This document shows, piece by piece, positions 38,616 through 47,273 of a stretch of 64,000 nucleotides of DNA. The DNA lies in the NCBI RefSeq assembly GCF_021502675.1, contig NZ_JAKFHA010000028.1:1-64000 (forward strand), given 5' to 3'. The DNA comes from Yinghuangia soli. Its GTDB lineage: Bacteria > Actinomycetota > Actinomycetes > Streptomycetales > Streptomycetaceae. Positions within the stretch are counted from its first letter, which is position 1. Each line of letters begins with the position of its first letter. Under the pieces are notes generated by a model. The model saw only the letters and a program-made list of their open reading frames with translations, had not been told where the DNA came from and searched no databases. A program made the position numbers and the translations under genes.

Positions 38616-39195
38616 TCACGGATTCGGGGGCGGCGATTTCCTGTCGCACCCTGGTGAATGGACAGTGCAGGAGGTTCTGGACCTGCCTGAGGACAGCCAT
38701 CAGCGCACCGAGCTTGTGGACGGTGCGCTGATCATGTCGCCCAGTGCAGGTGTTCCGCATCAGCGGGCCATGGTCAGGCTGTGGCGCGTGCTGGCGGATG
38801 CGGCCGAGGCAGTCGGCGCGCCGGTCGAGGTGCTGCCGGACGTCAACGTCCTGGTGCCGTGCGGGTTGCTGATCCCGGACATTGCGATCCTGGACGCCCA
38901 GGTGGCCGCACGTGCGGACAAGGTGGTGCCCGCAGAGGCGGTCTTCGTGGTCGTGGAGGTCGTGTCCCCGTCCAATCGCCGGACGGACATGGCACTCAAG
39001 CCGAAGGTCTACGCCGAAGCAGGGATCCCGCAGTACTGGCGCGTCGAGTTGGCGCCGGCTGCGTGCATCACCGTCGATGAACTGGACGGGGGTCGCTACG
39101 TCACCACGCAAGTCATCACCGCAGGGCGGCCGGGGCAGGTGCTGAAGCCCTTCCCCGTCGACCTCGACCCGGGAATCCTGCCGGGGCCGCGCTGA
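38605..39195 (+). CDS. Uma2-family (DUF820) putative PD-(D/E)XK nuclease, copy 1
   Basis: 196 residues from ATG 38605, which has a strong GGAGGGGG site 3 nt upstream. An in-frame ATG at 38548 would add 19 residues. The fold markers are WTVQEVLDLPEDSHQRTELV, then LLIPDIAILD (first Asp), VVVEVVSPSNRR (Glu) and KPKVYAEAGIPQYWRV (Lys). These form the PD-(D/E)XK site of the Uma2 family, which is abundant in cyanobacteria and actinomycetes. The biological role is unknown. It is a single-gene unit with its own leader and 3' hairpin, followed by a diverged paralogue. Confidence 0.88.
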   Translation: MSLAHGFGGGDFLSHPGEWTVQEVLDLPEDSHQRTELVDGALIMSPSAGVPHQRAMVRLWRVLADAAEAVGAPVEVLPDVNVLVPCGLLIPDIAILDAQVAARADKVVPAEAVFVVVEVVSPSNRRTDMALKPKVYAEAGIPQYWRVELAPAACITVDELDGGRYVTTQVITAGRPGQVLKPFPVDLDPGILPGPR

Positions 39196-39220
39196 CGGCC
39201 GGTCGCGGCCGATGGGGCCG

Positions 39221-39257
39221 GAAGAGCGTCGCTACGCGGAGCGTGGCGGCGCTCTTC
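39221..39257 (+). terminator. 17-bp hairpin after Uma2 copy 1
   Basis: Arms 39221-39237 and 39241-39257 pair over 17 positions with two G-U pairs, loop GGA. It has the same arm sequence as the hairpin after copy 2. The following TACGAT (39258-39263) could be a -10 box for the second gene. Confidence 0.8.
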
Positions 39258-39307
39258 TACGATGAAGGGGGTCTGTACGGCACCCGCACAGGCGTTCGCT
39301 CCGAAGA

Positions 39308-39399
39308 GTGAAATGACGGTGATTCCCGGACATGGTCGACCGACGCGACGAAACTGACGGCGCCGAGGACAACCGGACGGAGGGGGTCATGAGTCTTGC
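39308..39399 (+). repeat. 92-bp near-identical leader, copy 2
   Basis: Second copy of the segment at 38524-38615, with one difference (A at 39313 against G at 38529). It includes a GGTCGACC palindrome and the GGAGGGGG ribosome site. Confidence 0.95.
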
Positions 39400-39979
39400 C
39401 CAGGTGGAGGTTCCACAGCGGACTGGAATCAGTCAGCCGTGGACCGTGGAACAAGTCCTGCGGATGCCGGACGACGCGGAGCAGCGGACCGAGCTGGTCG
39501 GCGGGTCGCTGCTGATGTCGCCGAGTCCCGGACTGCCGCATCAGATGGCCTCGCGGCGGTTGGCGAACCGGCTGGAGAGCGCCGCTGCGGCGGCGGGGTT
39601 CCCGATCGTCGTGTACGAGGCCGTCAACGTCGTGTTCGCCGACAGTCTGCTGATTCCGGACATCGTCCTGGTCGACGACCTGGCGGCGAGCGACGAAGAC
39701 GGCCGGGCAGTGCCTGCCGAGGCGGTGCTGCTCGCCGTCGAGATCGCGTCGCCGTCCAACCGGGCGAACGACGTCACGGTGAAACCGGCGATCTACGCGG
39801 CGGCCGGGATCCCCTGGTACTGGCGCCTCGACATGCGGCCGGCCCCGAAGCTGGTGATCAGCGAGTTGGAGGCAGGCCGCTATGTCGAGCGGTCGGTGGC
39901 ACCGGCCGGCAAGGACACCTCGTGGGAGGAGCCCTTCCCGATGACACTGAATCCGTTGGAGCTGCTGCGCCTGCGGTGA
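39389..39979 (+). CDS. Uma2-family (DUF820) putative PD-(D/E)XK nuclease, copy 2
   Basis: 196 residues, the same length as copy 1. The same markers are present: WTVEQVLRMPDDAEQRTELV, LLIPDIVLVDD, LLAVEIASPSNRA and KPAIYAAAGIPWYWRL. The nuclease-type Asp, Glu and Lys are conserved. Beyond the first four residues the protein is clearly diverged from copy 1, while the 92-bp leader is almost identical. Whether these proteins cut DNA or act as regulators is not established. A hairpin with a UUCG loop ends the unit. Confidence 0.88.
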   Translation: MSLAQVEVPQRTGISQPWTVEQVLRMPDDAEQRTELVGGSLLMSPSPGLPHQMASRRLANRLESAAAAAGFPIVVYEAVNVVFADSLLIPDIVLVDDLAASDEDGRAVPAEAVLLAVEIASPSNRANDVTVKPAIYAAAGIPWYWRLDMRPAPKLVISELEAGRYVERSVAPAGKDTSWEEPFPMTLNPLELLRLR

Positions 39980-40002
39980 AAGCGGCCCGAGCCGGAGAGA
40001 AG

Positions 40003-40040
40003 GAAGAGCGTCGCTGCACTTCGGTGCGGCGGCGCTTTTC
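40003..40040 (+). terminator. 17-bp hairpin with UUCG tetraloop after Uma2 copy 2
   Basis: Arms 40003-40019 and 40024-40040 pair fully (some G-U pairs) around a C(TTCG)G tetraloop. The left arm begins GAAGAGCGTCGCT, exactly as in the hairpin at 39221. Confidence 0.85.
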
Positions 40041-40046
40041 TATGAT
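40041..40046 (+). promoter_or_regulatory. Probable -10 of the Pr6Pr gene
   Basis: TATGAT directly follows the hairpin and stands 6 nt before ATG 40053, fitting a leaderless transcript. The -35 would fall inside the hairpin and is not obvious. Confidence 0.5.
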
Positions 40047-40052
40047 CTTGGG

Positions 40053-40751
40053 ATGGATTCGACCGGTTCGGAAGAGCGGCTGGGGCTCAGCCGCCAGGAT
40101 GTGCGCACGTTCGCGCGGATGTGGCACGGGCTGACCGCGCTGATCGGGCTGGTCGGGCTGATCACGCAGTTCGTGCTGAGTGCCAAGGGCAGTTCCGAGT
40201 CCTCGTCGGACAACCCCGCGGTGCGGATCCTGCGGTACTTCAGCTTCTTCACGATCCAGAGCAACATCCTCATCACCGTGACCGCGGTGCAGTTGACGCT
40301 GCGGCCGGACCGGGACGGGCCGCTGTGGCGGGTCCTGCGGCTGACCGCGCTGGTGTGCATCACCACGACCGGGATCGTGTACGGGACAGTGCTGGCCGGC
40401 ACCGTCGAGCTGCACGGGGCCGGGCTGTTCGCGGACAAGCTGCTGCACTACGCGATGCCTGCGGTGGCCGTGCTGGGCTGGTTCCTGTTCGGGCCGCGGC
40501 CGCGCATCGACCGGGCGACTCCGGTGCTGATCCTGGCCTTTCCGCTGTGCTGGGCGGTCTACACGCTGATCCACGGGGCGATCACCGACTGGTACCCGTA
40601 CCCGTTCACGGACGTGGTGGAGCGCGGCTATGCCGCTGTCATCCGCAACATCCTGTTCGTGGGCGTGATGATCGTGGTGTTCGGCATGGCGTACGGGTAC
40701 GGCGACCGCAAGCTGCCGGTGGTGCCGGACCGGCGGCGGGTGCCCCGCTGA
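40053..40751 (+). CDS. Pr6Pr-family membrane protein
   Basis: 232 residues with six membrane helices. Family landmarks are ILRYFSFFTIQSNILITVTA in the second helix region, LLHYAMPAVAVLGWFLFGPR, and GAITDWYPYPFTDVVERGY near the fifth helix. There is no signal peptide and the C terminus is basic. The function of this family is unknown. The start has no ribosome site but follows a TATGAT box. It lies between the Uma2 twin genes and the paired large genes, without clear operon linkage to either (165 bp to the next start). Confidence 0.85.
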   Translation: MDSTGSEERLGLSRQDVRTFARMWHGLTALIGLVGLITQFVLSAKGSSESSSDNPAVRILRYFSFFTIQSNILITVTAVQLTLRPDRDGPLWRVLRLTALVCITTTGIVYGTVLAGTVELHGAGLFADKLLHYAMPAVAVLGWFLFGPRPRIDRATPVLILAFPLCWAVYTLIHGAITDWYPYPFTDVVERGYAAVIRNILFVGVMIVVFGMAYGYGDRKLPVVPDRRRVPR

Positions 40752-40916
40752 GCGGTCGCGCACGCGTGGTCGACGCGCGTCCGGGGAAGTTGCGGCGTAC
40801 GACACGCCACTGGGTTCGCCACCCGGCTGCGGCGCCGGGCAACGCCTGCTAGAACGTTGGCAGGGTGACGCGCCGCGTTCGAATGCGCCACCCGGTCGAT
40901 CGGGGTGGGGGGTGGC

Positions 40917-43400
40917 GTGGCGGCGAACACGGGCGGAGCGATCCTCGACCGGATCGTCTACCGGTGGCAGGACCGGGACTTGCTGGGCGGGCACGGGTTG
41001 GGGCCCGTCGCGACGTCCCTTGCGCCCGGCGGGCTGGATGCATGGGCGGCCGAACTGGCCGGGCACGTGGGCATGGACGTCGACGCCGAGAGCGGCCCGT
41101 ACACGAGTGTGTGCTGGGCCCGGACCAGTTCGGGGCCCGCGCTGGTGCACCGCGAGTTCGCGCTGCACGGGCGCGACAGCAGGCCCGGCAACGTGGCCCA
41201 CGTGCTGCTCGACCCGGGGCGGGCGCTGGGGCCGCATGTGGTGCTGGCGCTCGGCAAGTTCGACTGGGCTGGCGAAGGCGGGCCGCCGGGCGAAGTCGCG
41301 CCGGGCTACGCGCTCACCGGGATCTCCGCGGAACGCCTGATCGCCGTCGCATACGAGCGTGCCGCCGGGCTGCGGGCGGCGGCCCGGACCAGGCGTCCGG
41401 CACTGGAGCGCATCGTCGAGACGCTGCTGGCGCGCCCGCGTGCCACGCTCTCGCTGCTGCAGCGCGACGCCGGCCCGGACCCCACGCCGCTGCTGTGGGG
41501 CGTGTTCGACTTGGTCAGCCATCTGGTGCGGGGGAGTTGGAGCTTCTCGACGTACGAGACCCGCGACGATGCGAGCCGCCCCCGGTTCGTCGTGCTGCCG
41601 CACTGGCCGCGCGACGAGTCGCCCGCGCGCGAGCGGCTGGACATCGGCGGGGACGCGGGGCCGCGCGGCGGCATCTACGCCGAGGCGGCGCGCCGCCTGG
41701 TGGCCTGCTACGCCGAGCGGCCGTGGGAGGAAACCCGGGCGCTGCTCGTCGAGTTGCGCCTTGCCGCGGAGCTGGAGCCGTGGGCCAAGGCGCAGGCGGT
41801 GCTGCGGGTGCTGGAGGCGGATCCGCCTGCGCGTGCGGCGAAGGCCGGCGCGAAGGCGGGGGCCGGTGCGAAGGCGGGGGCCGCGCCGGGCGCGGGCGGT
41901 ACGGCGGACCCGACGTGGGCGGCGGGGGTTTCCGCGGCCGGCGGTGCGCCGAGTGCCGGCGGCTCCGGCGGTTCTGGTGGATCCGGTGGTGCCGTGGGCG
42001 CCGCCGCGGCGCTGGCTGCGGCGGCCAGGAACCTGCCGGAGACCGCGCACATGCCCGTGGTCGCGGCCGGTGACGCCGGCCGGCAGGCGGCAGGCGGTGA
42101 TGCCCCGGACCGCGAGTCCCGGGTGTCGCTGGTGAAGGCCGGGCGCCGGCACGGGGCTTCGCCGCACGGTGCGGCGGGGCGGTCGGGTGCGGCGGCGCCG
42201 AGCGGGTGGGACTCGCTGGTGCGGGCGTCGGTCCCGGATCCGGACTCCGGGGCGGCGCGGCGCCGCGCGGAGGCGGTGCCGGGTCCGGCTGCCGCGGGTC
42301 CGGCCGCCGCAGGTTCGGCCCCGACGGGTCAGGCTGCCCCGGGTTCGGGCGCGACGGGTCCGGCGGCCGCGGGTTCGGCCGTCCCAGGCGCGGCGCTGTC
42401 GGCAGGCCACGCGCAGGGGCCTGCCGGGGCGGTGGATTCCATCGGGCCGGGCGGTCCGGGTGCGGCGCGGCACAAGGTGCGGAGCATGGACATCCCGGCA
42501 CCGCCTTCCCCGGCCCCCGGCGGTGGTTCGGGCGCGGCGCCCGCGCCGGCCGCACCGGTGGCGCCGCCGCAGATCGAGCGGCCGCACGGGCCCGCCCCGG
42601 AGCAGCCCGAGACGCGCTACCTCCCCGTCGCGCTGCCGGTCCCCGAGCGGGCGGCTCCGGCGGCTCCGCCCGGCGCGCGGCGTTCCGGCCGGGCAGGCGG
42701 CCCCGGGCAGCCAGGGGGCGGGCCGCTCGCGCCGGGCACGCGCGGGCTGCTGCCACCGCAAGGTGCCCCGGCGGCACCCCCGCCTCCCAACGGGCCGCCC
42801 GAGCGTACGCCGCGCGACTGGGACCGGGCCGGGTGGGCCGAGGACGGCGTATCGGACCATGCGCTGCAGGCGCTGGCCGATGCGGCGCGCCGGCTCGCGG
42901 GCGGCGCGACCGTGCAGGACCCGGAGTTCCGGGCGCGTCTGGAGCAGGCGGACCTGGTCGCGGTGGCGGTCGGGCTCGAACGCGCGGACGAGGCCTTGCT
43001 GCCCGCGCTGGTCGAACGCCTGAGCGTCCTGGTCGCCAGTCCGCCGCGGTTCCCGACCCCGCGCGAGCAGGCCGCGCTCGAACGCGTGCTCGCCGGGCTC
43101 GACGGCCCGTTGCGCACGGTCGACCGGTGCGGTGTGGCGCGCCATCAGATCGCGTCAATCATCGGCCAGTTCGCCGCATATGTCCTCGACGGGTGTCAGA
43201 CTGACAGCGCGGCCGACCACTTGGCCGCGGTCGTCCGCAACCTCGACACCGTCCCCGGCACCTATCGCCCGTACCAGCAGGAACTCATCCGGGCCGCGGT
43301 CGTGCACGGCCTCGGCGCACGCTTCTTCGAGGAGATCGGCCGGCTGTGGGCGGCCAGCCGATCCCTCCTTCCCGACCCGGCGGACCCCTTGGAGGGGTAG
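40917..43400 (+). CDS. Large three-part protein A of a paralogous pair (GTPase-associated-protein-like N domain)
   Basis: 827 residues. Residues 1-300 form a conserved domain: ILDRIVYRWQDRDLLGGHGL, then NVAHVLLDPG, LLWGVFDLVSHL, WSFSTYETRDDASRPRFVVL. Residues about 300-635 are an Ala/Gly/Pro linker. Residues about 635-827 are a helical domain (HALQALADAARRLAGGATVQ onward). The neighbour at 43403 has the same three parts. The N domain reminds me of the GTPase-associated protein 1 (GAP1) N-terminal families of actinobacterial GTPase-centred systems, but I cannot confirm it. No enzyme motif was found. GTG 40917 is preferred over GTG 40905, both behind a G-rich site. It ends 2 nt before the next gene. 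Confidence 0.72.
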   Translation: MAANTGGAILDRIVYRWQDRDLLGGHGLGPVATSLAPGGLDAWAAELAGHVGMDVDAESGPYTSVCWARTSSGPALVHREFALHGRDSRPGNVAHVLLDPGRALGPHVVLALGKFDWAGEGGPPGEVAPGYALTGISAERLIAVAYERAAGLRAAARTRRPALERIVETLLARPRATLSLLQRDAGPDPTPLLWGVFDLVSHLVRGSWSFSTYETRDDASRPRFVVLPHWPRDESPARERLDIGGDAGPRGGIYAEAARRLVACYAERPWEETRALLVELRLAAELEPWAKAQAVLRVLEADPPARAAKAGAKAGAGAKAGAAPGAGGTADPTWAAGVSAAGGAPSAGGSGGSGGSGGAVGAAAALAAAARNLPETAHMPVVAAGDAGRQAAGGDAPDRESRVSLVKAGRRHGASPHGAAGRSGAAAPSGWDSLVRASVPDPDSGAARRRAEAVPGPAAAGPAAAGSAPTGQAAPGSGATGPAAAGSAVPGAALSAGHAQGPAGAVDSIGPGGPGAARHKVRSMDIPAPPSPAPGGGSGAAPAPAAPVAPPQIERPHGPAPEQPETRYLPVALPVPERAAPAAPPGARRSGRAGGPGQPGGGPLAPGTRGLLPPQGAPAAPPPPNGPPERTPRDWDRAGWAEDGVSDHALQALADAARRLAGGATVQDPEFRARLEQADLVAVAVGLERADEALLPALVERLSVLVASPPRFPTPREQAALERVLAGLDGPLRTVDRCGVARHQIASIIGQFAAYVLDGCQTDSAADHLAAVVRNLDTVPGTYRPYQQELIRAAVVHGLGARFFEEIGRLWAASRSLLPDPADPLEG

Positions 43401-43402
43401 TC

Positions 43403-45547
43403 ATGGAGGGCACCACCCGACCGGCGACGACCCGGCAGCCGCTGCACCAGATCGTCTACCGGTGGCAGCGCCAGGACCTGTTCGGACGCAAGGGCCTGGG
43501 CCCGGCGGCGACTTCGCTACCGGTCGTGGACCTGGCCCGGATAGCGCCGGACCTCGCGGAGGCGGTGGCCGCGGAGTTCGGCGGCGACGGCGCGCCGCTG
43601 ACCAGCACGTCCCTCACCCACGTCGACAGCTATGCGGCGGTGATCCACCGGGTGGCCTCGGAGTTCGAGCAAGGCCGCCTCGGCAACCACGCGCACGTCC
43701 TCCTCGGCACCCGGGCCGGGCTCCTGCCGCACGCGGTGCTGGCCCTCGACAAGTGGACGTGGCGCGGCGGGCAGCCCCCGCTGGGCGAGATCCCGGTCGG
43801 GCGGCGGCTCGCGCGCGTCCCGTACACGATCCTCGACGACGCCCTGGCCGACCGGGCGTTCGGCCTGCGCGACGCGGCCCGCGAACGCGCCGCCGAACTC
43901 GTCGAGGTGCTGGCCGCGGTGCTGCGGCGGCCCGCGATGAGCTTCTCGATCCGGCTCTCCGACTGCGGCGGCGACCCGGTCGCGCTGCTGTGGGGGCTGT
44001 TCGACCTGATCACGGTGCCGCTGCCGGGACCGCTGACCTTCTCCACGTACGAGACCACCGACGGCAACGGGCGGCCCCGGTTCGTGGTGGTGCCGCGCTG
44101 GCCCTCGCAGGAGGTGTGGAGCGGCCGGCACCGCATCGACCCCGACGCGGAGGCGCGTACCGACGTGTACCGGGCCGCCGCGGACCACATGGTGCGGCGC
44201 TACGTCGAGGCCGACTGGGACACGATGTACCCGCTGCTGCGCAGCCTCCAGGAACTGCGGCGCTATCCGCCGTACGACCGGGCCGTCGAGATCCGCGACC
44301 GCTTCGCCCGCAGCGCGGTCGGCACGGGGGCGGACTTCGGCACCGACATCGGCTACACCGAGGCCGCACTCGCGGACGCGACAGTGGACGAGGTCGAGCC
44401 GCCGTACCGCGCCGAACCGGTCCAGGAGATCCGCACCCACGCGGGCTTGTGGCGCGACGACCCGGAACCTGCGGAAGGTACGAGGTTCATGCCCGTGCCG
44501 CAGCCGCAGGCGCAGGCACAACCTCCGGCTGCAGCACCCGCCCCCGCCCCCGCGCCTGAGCCCGCGCCTGAGCCCGCGCCAGCCCCCGCGCCGGCCGCGA
44601 CCACTGCCGCTGCCGCGGTCTCCGCCCCCGCGCAGCTTCCCCGCCGCACTCCGGCCAAGCAGCGCGACCGGGGCTTCGAATCCACCCCTGCACCGCGCCC
44701 CCGCACCCCCGCGCCGGCCCCCGCCGCTGCTGAGCCACCGCCGCCCCGCAGCCCCGAGCCCGAGGCCCGCACAGCCGAGCCCGAGGCCCCCGCCGAGTTG
44801 TCCGCCCCGACCGCCCCCGCCCCCGTGGCGGAGCCCGATCCCCGACGCGATCCCGAGCCGACGGCCTCGCCCGTTGACGCCGGCACGTCCGCCGATGCCC
44901 GCACGTCCGCCGAACCCGAGGCCTTCCCCGCCCCCTCCGCAAGCCGCCCCGCCCCCGTGCCGGACCGCCCCGACGACCCGCCGCCCAGCGCCGCCACCGC
45001 CGAACGCGACCGCTGGAAGCAGCGCGGCGTCTACGACGAGGACATCGACGCCCTGGAGTTCGCCGTCGACCAGATCGCCGACGGCGGCGCGGACCGCGCC
45101 GTCGCCTTCGTCGAGGACGTCGTCGCCCTGGCCGCGGCCCTGGAACTGGCCGACATCAGGCTGCTGCCGTACGTCGCCGAGCACTTCCCCAAGCGCCTCG
45201 ACGGCGCCCCGAAGTGGTCCCAACGCGAACGCCAGGCCGTCCGGCAGGTCCTGCTGCACCCCACCAGGTACGGCGACCGCCTGGTCGAGTCCGGCACCGA
45301 CCCCAAGACCGTCCGCAAGCTCTTCGAACGCCTGGTCCGCGTCGTCCTGACCCTGGAGAAGGACCCCGCCAAGCCGTTGCGCGTCCTCGCCAAGGACCTC
45401 CTCAGCGAACGCCGCACGCTCGCCCCGTACCCGGTCCTCGACGACGTCCTGCGCAAATCCTCCTGGGAACCGGCCTACTACCAGGAACTAGGCCGCCGAT
45501 GGGCCGAACTCCACCCCACCCACGACACCCCGCCGACAGGTGAGTGA
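43403..45547 (+). CDS. Large three-part protein B of the paralogous pair
   Basis: 714 residues, ATG 43403 with GGAGGGG 5 nt upstream overlapping the end of gene A. The N domain (1-300) parallels protein A: LHQIVYRWQRQDLFGRKGLG, NHAHVLLGTRAG, LLWGLFDLITVPL, FSTYETTDGNGRPRFVVVPR. A Pro/Ala/Glu linker spans about 360-530. The C-terminal helical domain runs from about 535 (DEDIDALEFAVDQIADGGAD) to VLRKSSWEPAYYQELGRRWA. Identity to protein A is modest but spread over both domains, so this is an old duplication that has stayed together. No catalytic or membrane segment was seen. Cytoplasmic partner proteins are likely. Confidence 0.72.
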   Translation: MEGTTRPATTRQPLHQIVYRWQRQDLFGRKGLGPAATSLPVVDLARIAPDLAEAVAAEFGGDGAPLTSTSLTHVDSYAAVIHRVASEFEQGRLGNHAHVLLGTRAGLLPHAVLALDKWTWRGGQPPLGEIPVGRRLARVPYTILDDALADRAFGLRDAARERAAELVEVLAAVLRRPAMSFSIRLSDCGGDPVALLWGLFDLITVPLPGPLTFSTYETTDGNGRPRFVVVPRWPSQEVWSGRHRIDPDAEARTDVYRAAADHMVRRYVEADWDTMYPLLRSLQELRRYPPYDRAVEIRDRFARSAVGTGADFGTDIGYTEAALADATVDEVEPPYRAEPVQEIRTHAGLWRDDPEPAEGTRFMPVPQPQAQAQPPAAAPAPAPAPEPAPEPAPAPAPAATTAAAAVSAPAQLPRRTPAKQRDRGFESTPAPRPRTPAPAPAAAEPPPPRSPEPEARTAEPEAPAELSAPTAPAPVAEPDPRRDPEPTASPVDAGTSADARTSAEPEAFPAPSASRPAPVPDRPDDPPPSAATAERDRWKQRGVYDEDIDALEFAVDQIADGGADRAVAFVEDVVALAAALELADIRLLPYVAEHFPKRLDGAPKWSQRERQAVRQVLLHPTRYGDRLVESGTDPKTVRKLFERLVRVVLTLEKDPAKPLRVLAKDLLSERRTLAPYPVLDDVLRKSSWEPAYYQELGRRWAELHPTHDTPPTGE

Positions 45548-45819
45548 TCGGTCCGTTGCCGACATCCCAAGCAGGTCGCGTGCCACTGCACGACGCGTTC
45601 CCCTGGGTACGCCATCTCAGCGAGGCGGAGACCCGCGAGTTCGCCCTCGAACTGCGCGGGGCACTGTCCGGCGACGTGGAGCCCGAGGCGAGGCGCGCGG
45701 CGCAGTCCGCCATCGTGTCGTGGCGTGCCACGGCCCGGATCCACGCCGACCCGGTGCAGGAATCGGACGCAGCGCGGCCGCTCGCGGACGGCTTCGGGCG
45801 GGTCGAGGTCTGCGGGTAG
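45544..45819 (+). CDS. Small protein coupled to the paralogous pair
   Basis: 91 residues. The GTG start overlaps the stop of gene B (GTGA). The sequence is acidic and helical: FPWVRHLSEAETREFALELR, then AAQSAIVSWRATARIHADPV. The WRATARIHADP segment resembles short actinobacterial proteins of the DUF6247 type that often sit beside toxin-like genes; this match is from memory and is weak. The function is unknown. The tight coupling suggests it works with the two large proteins. Confidence 0.62.
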   Translation: MIGPLPTSQAGRVPLHDAFPWVRHLSEAETREFALELRGALSGDVEPEARRAAQSAIVSWRATARIHADPVQESDAARPLADGFGRVEVCG

Positions 45820-45947
45820 CGGCAGCCGCCCGGCCACCGAATGGCTGGTCGCCCGGTGTCCACTGGGCAGACAGCGCGTGAGGGGTGGCCGGGGGGCGGT
45901 TAGCCTGAGGGGGATTCGCGTCCTCTCGTCTGCAACGGAGTTCCCTG

Positions 45948-47036
45948 ATGCGTAGTGCTGCCGTCGTCGGCACGGGTCTGATCGGGACCTCCGTCGCGCT
46001 CGCGCTGACCGCTCGGGGAATCACGGTGTACCTGCGGGACGCCGATCCGACCGCGGCGCGGACTGCCGCGGCGCTGGGGGCCGGGCTGGACGAGGCGCCG
46101 CCGGCCGGGGGTGTGGACCTGGCCGTGCTGGCCGTGCCGCCGAACCGGATCGGGAGCACCCTCAAGGAGTGCCAGGACGCCGGGCTGGCGCACAGCTACA
46201 CCGATGTGGGCAGCGTGAAGGAGCAGCCGCTGCGCGACATCGAGGTACTGGGCTGCGACATCTCCCGCTACATCGGCGGGCACCCGCTGGCCGGCCGGGA
46301 GCGGTCGGGGCCGCTGGCCGCCCGGGCGGACTTGTTCGACGGGCGGCCGTGGGTGCTGACCCCGTCCCGGGACACCGACACCGAGACCCTCAACCGGGCG
46401 CTGGAGATGGTCGCGCTGTGCCGGGCGGTGCCGGTGGTCATGGAGCCCCGGGCGCACGACCACGCGGTCGCGCTCGTGTCGCATGCGCCGCACCTCGTGT
46501 CCGCGCTGATGGCCGCGCGCCTGGAGGACGCGGCCGACACCGCGACCCGGCTGGCCGGCCAGGGCGTCCGCGACGTCACCCGCATTGCCGGGTCGGACCC
46601 GCGGCTGTGGATCGAGATCCTGGGCGCGAACGCGACCGCCGTCGCGGACGTCCTGGCCGGTCTCGCCGACGACCTCAACGAGACCGTCACCTCGCTGCGC
46701 GCGCTGGCCGCCGAGGACGAGGCGAAGCGGCTCAGCGGCACGGAGGGCATCACCGGGATCCTCCGCCGCGGCAACGCCGGGCACGCCCGGATCCCGGGCA
46801 AGCACGGTGCACCGGCCGCGCGGTATGACGCCGTCCCGGTGGTCGTCGGCGACCAGCCGGGCGAGCTGGCCCGCCTCTTCGCGGACGTCGGTGCGTCCGG
46901 CGTCAACATCGAGGACATGACCATCGACCACTCCCCGGGCCGCCCGGCGGGTCTCGTCGAGCTGATGGTGGACCCGGCCGCCGCCGAGGGCCTGGTCGTG
47001 GACCTCCGCCGCAAGGGCTGGAACGTCCAGCGCTGA
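45948..47036 (+). CDS. tyrA: Prephenate dehydrogenase (TyrA) with C-terminal ACT-like domain
   Basis: 362 residues. It converts prephenate to 4-hydroxyphenylpyruvate in tyrosine synthesis. The NAD motif is AAVVGTGLIGTSVALAL. The catalytic His region is YIGGHPLAGRERSG, and SHAPHLVSALMAARL is conserved. From about residue 290 (PVVVGDQPGELARLFADVGA) there is an ACT-type regulatory domain, implying amino-acid feedback. ATG 45948 has GGAG about 8 nt upstream; TAGCCT at 45901 may be a -10. In most streptomycetes tyrA directly precedes cmk; here about 14 kb intervene. Confidence 0.94.
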   Translation: MRSAAVVGTGLIGTSVALALTARGITVYLRDADPTAARTAAALGAGLDEAPPAGGVDLAVLAVPPNRIGSTLKECQDAGLAHSYTDVGSVKEQPLRDIEVLGCDISRYIGGHPLAGRERSGPLAARADLFDGRPWVLTPSRDTDTETLNRALEMVALCRAVPVVMEPRAHDHAVALVSHAPHLVSALMAARLEDAADTATRLAGQGVRDVTRIAGSDPRLWIEILGANATAVADVLAGLADDLNETVTSLRALAAEDEAKRLSGTEGITGILRRGNAGHARIPGKHGAPAARYDAVPVVVGDQPGELARLFADVGASGVNIEDMTIDHSPGRPAGLVELMVDPAAAEGLVVDLRRKGWNVQR

Positions 47037-47273
47037 CTCCTGCCGGAGGTCCTGCGTTCCGCGCGGCGATCGGGCGCCGGTCCGGTTCTTGGCAGTTGCT
47101 GACGTGGACGGCGGGGCCGCGGTCTGGGTGCAAGGCCGGTTCGGGCGTACGGGTGGGATGGGTGTTCGGGTTGGGGCGGGTTGTGGCGGGGGATGACCGG
47201 ATCGTTGCATCGCCACCCCCACGCCACCCCTGGTAACTGCCATGGCGTCGTGGGCATCTGGCAGTCTGGAGGG

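Noticed and set aside
39858-43145. 1095-codon minus-strand frame opposite Pr6Pr and the large protein A
   Set aside because: Its Arg/Pro/His-rich product is typical of a high-GC shadow frame; the plus strand carries conserved paired domains and a membrane protein.
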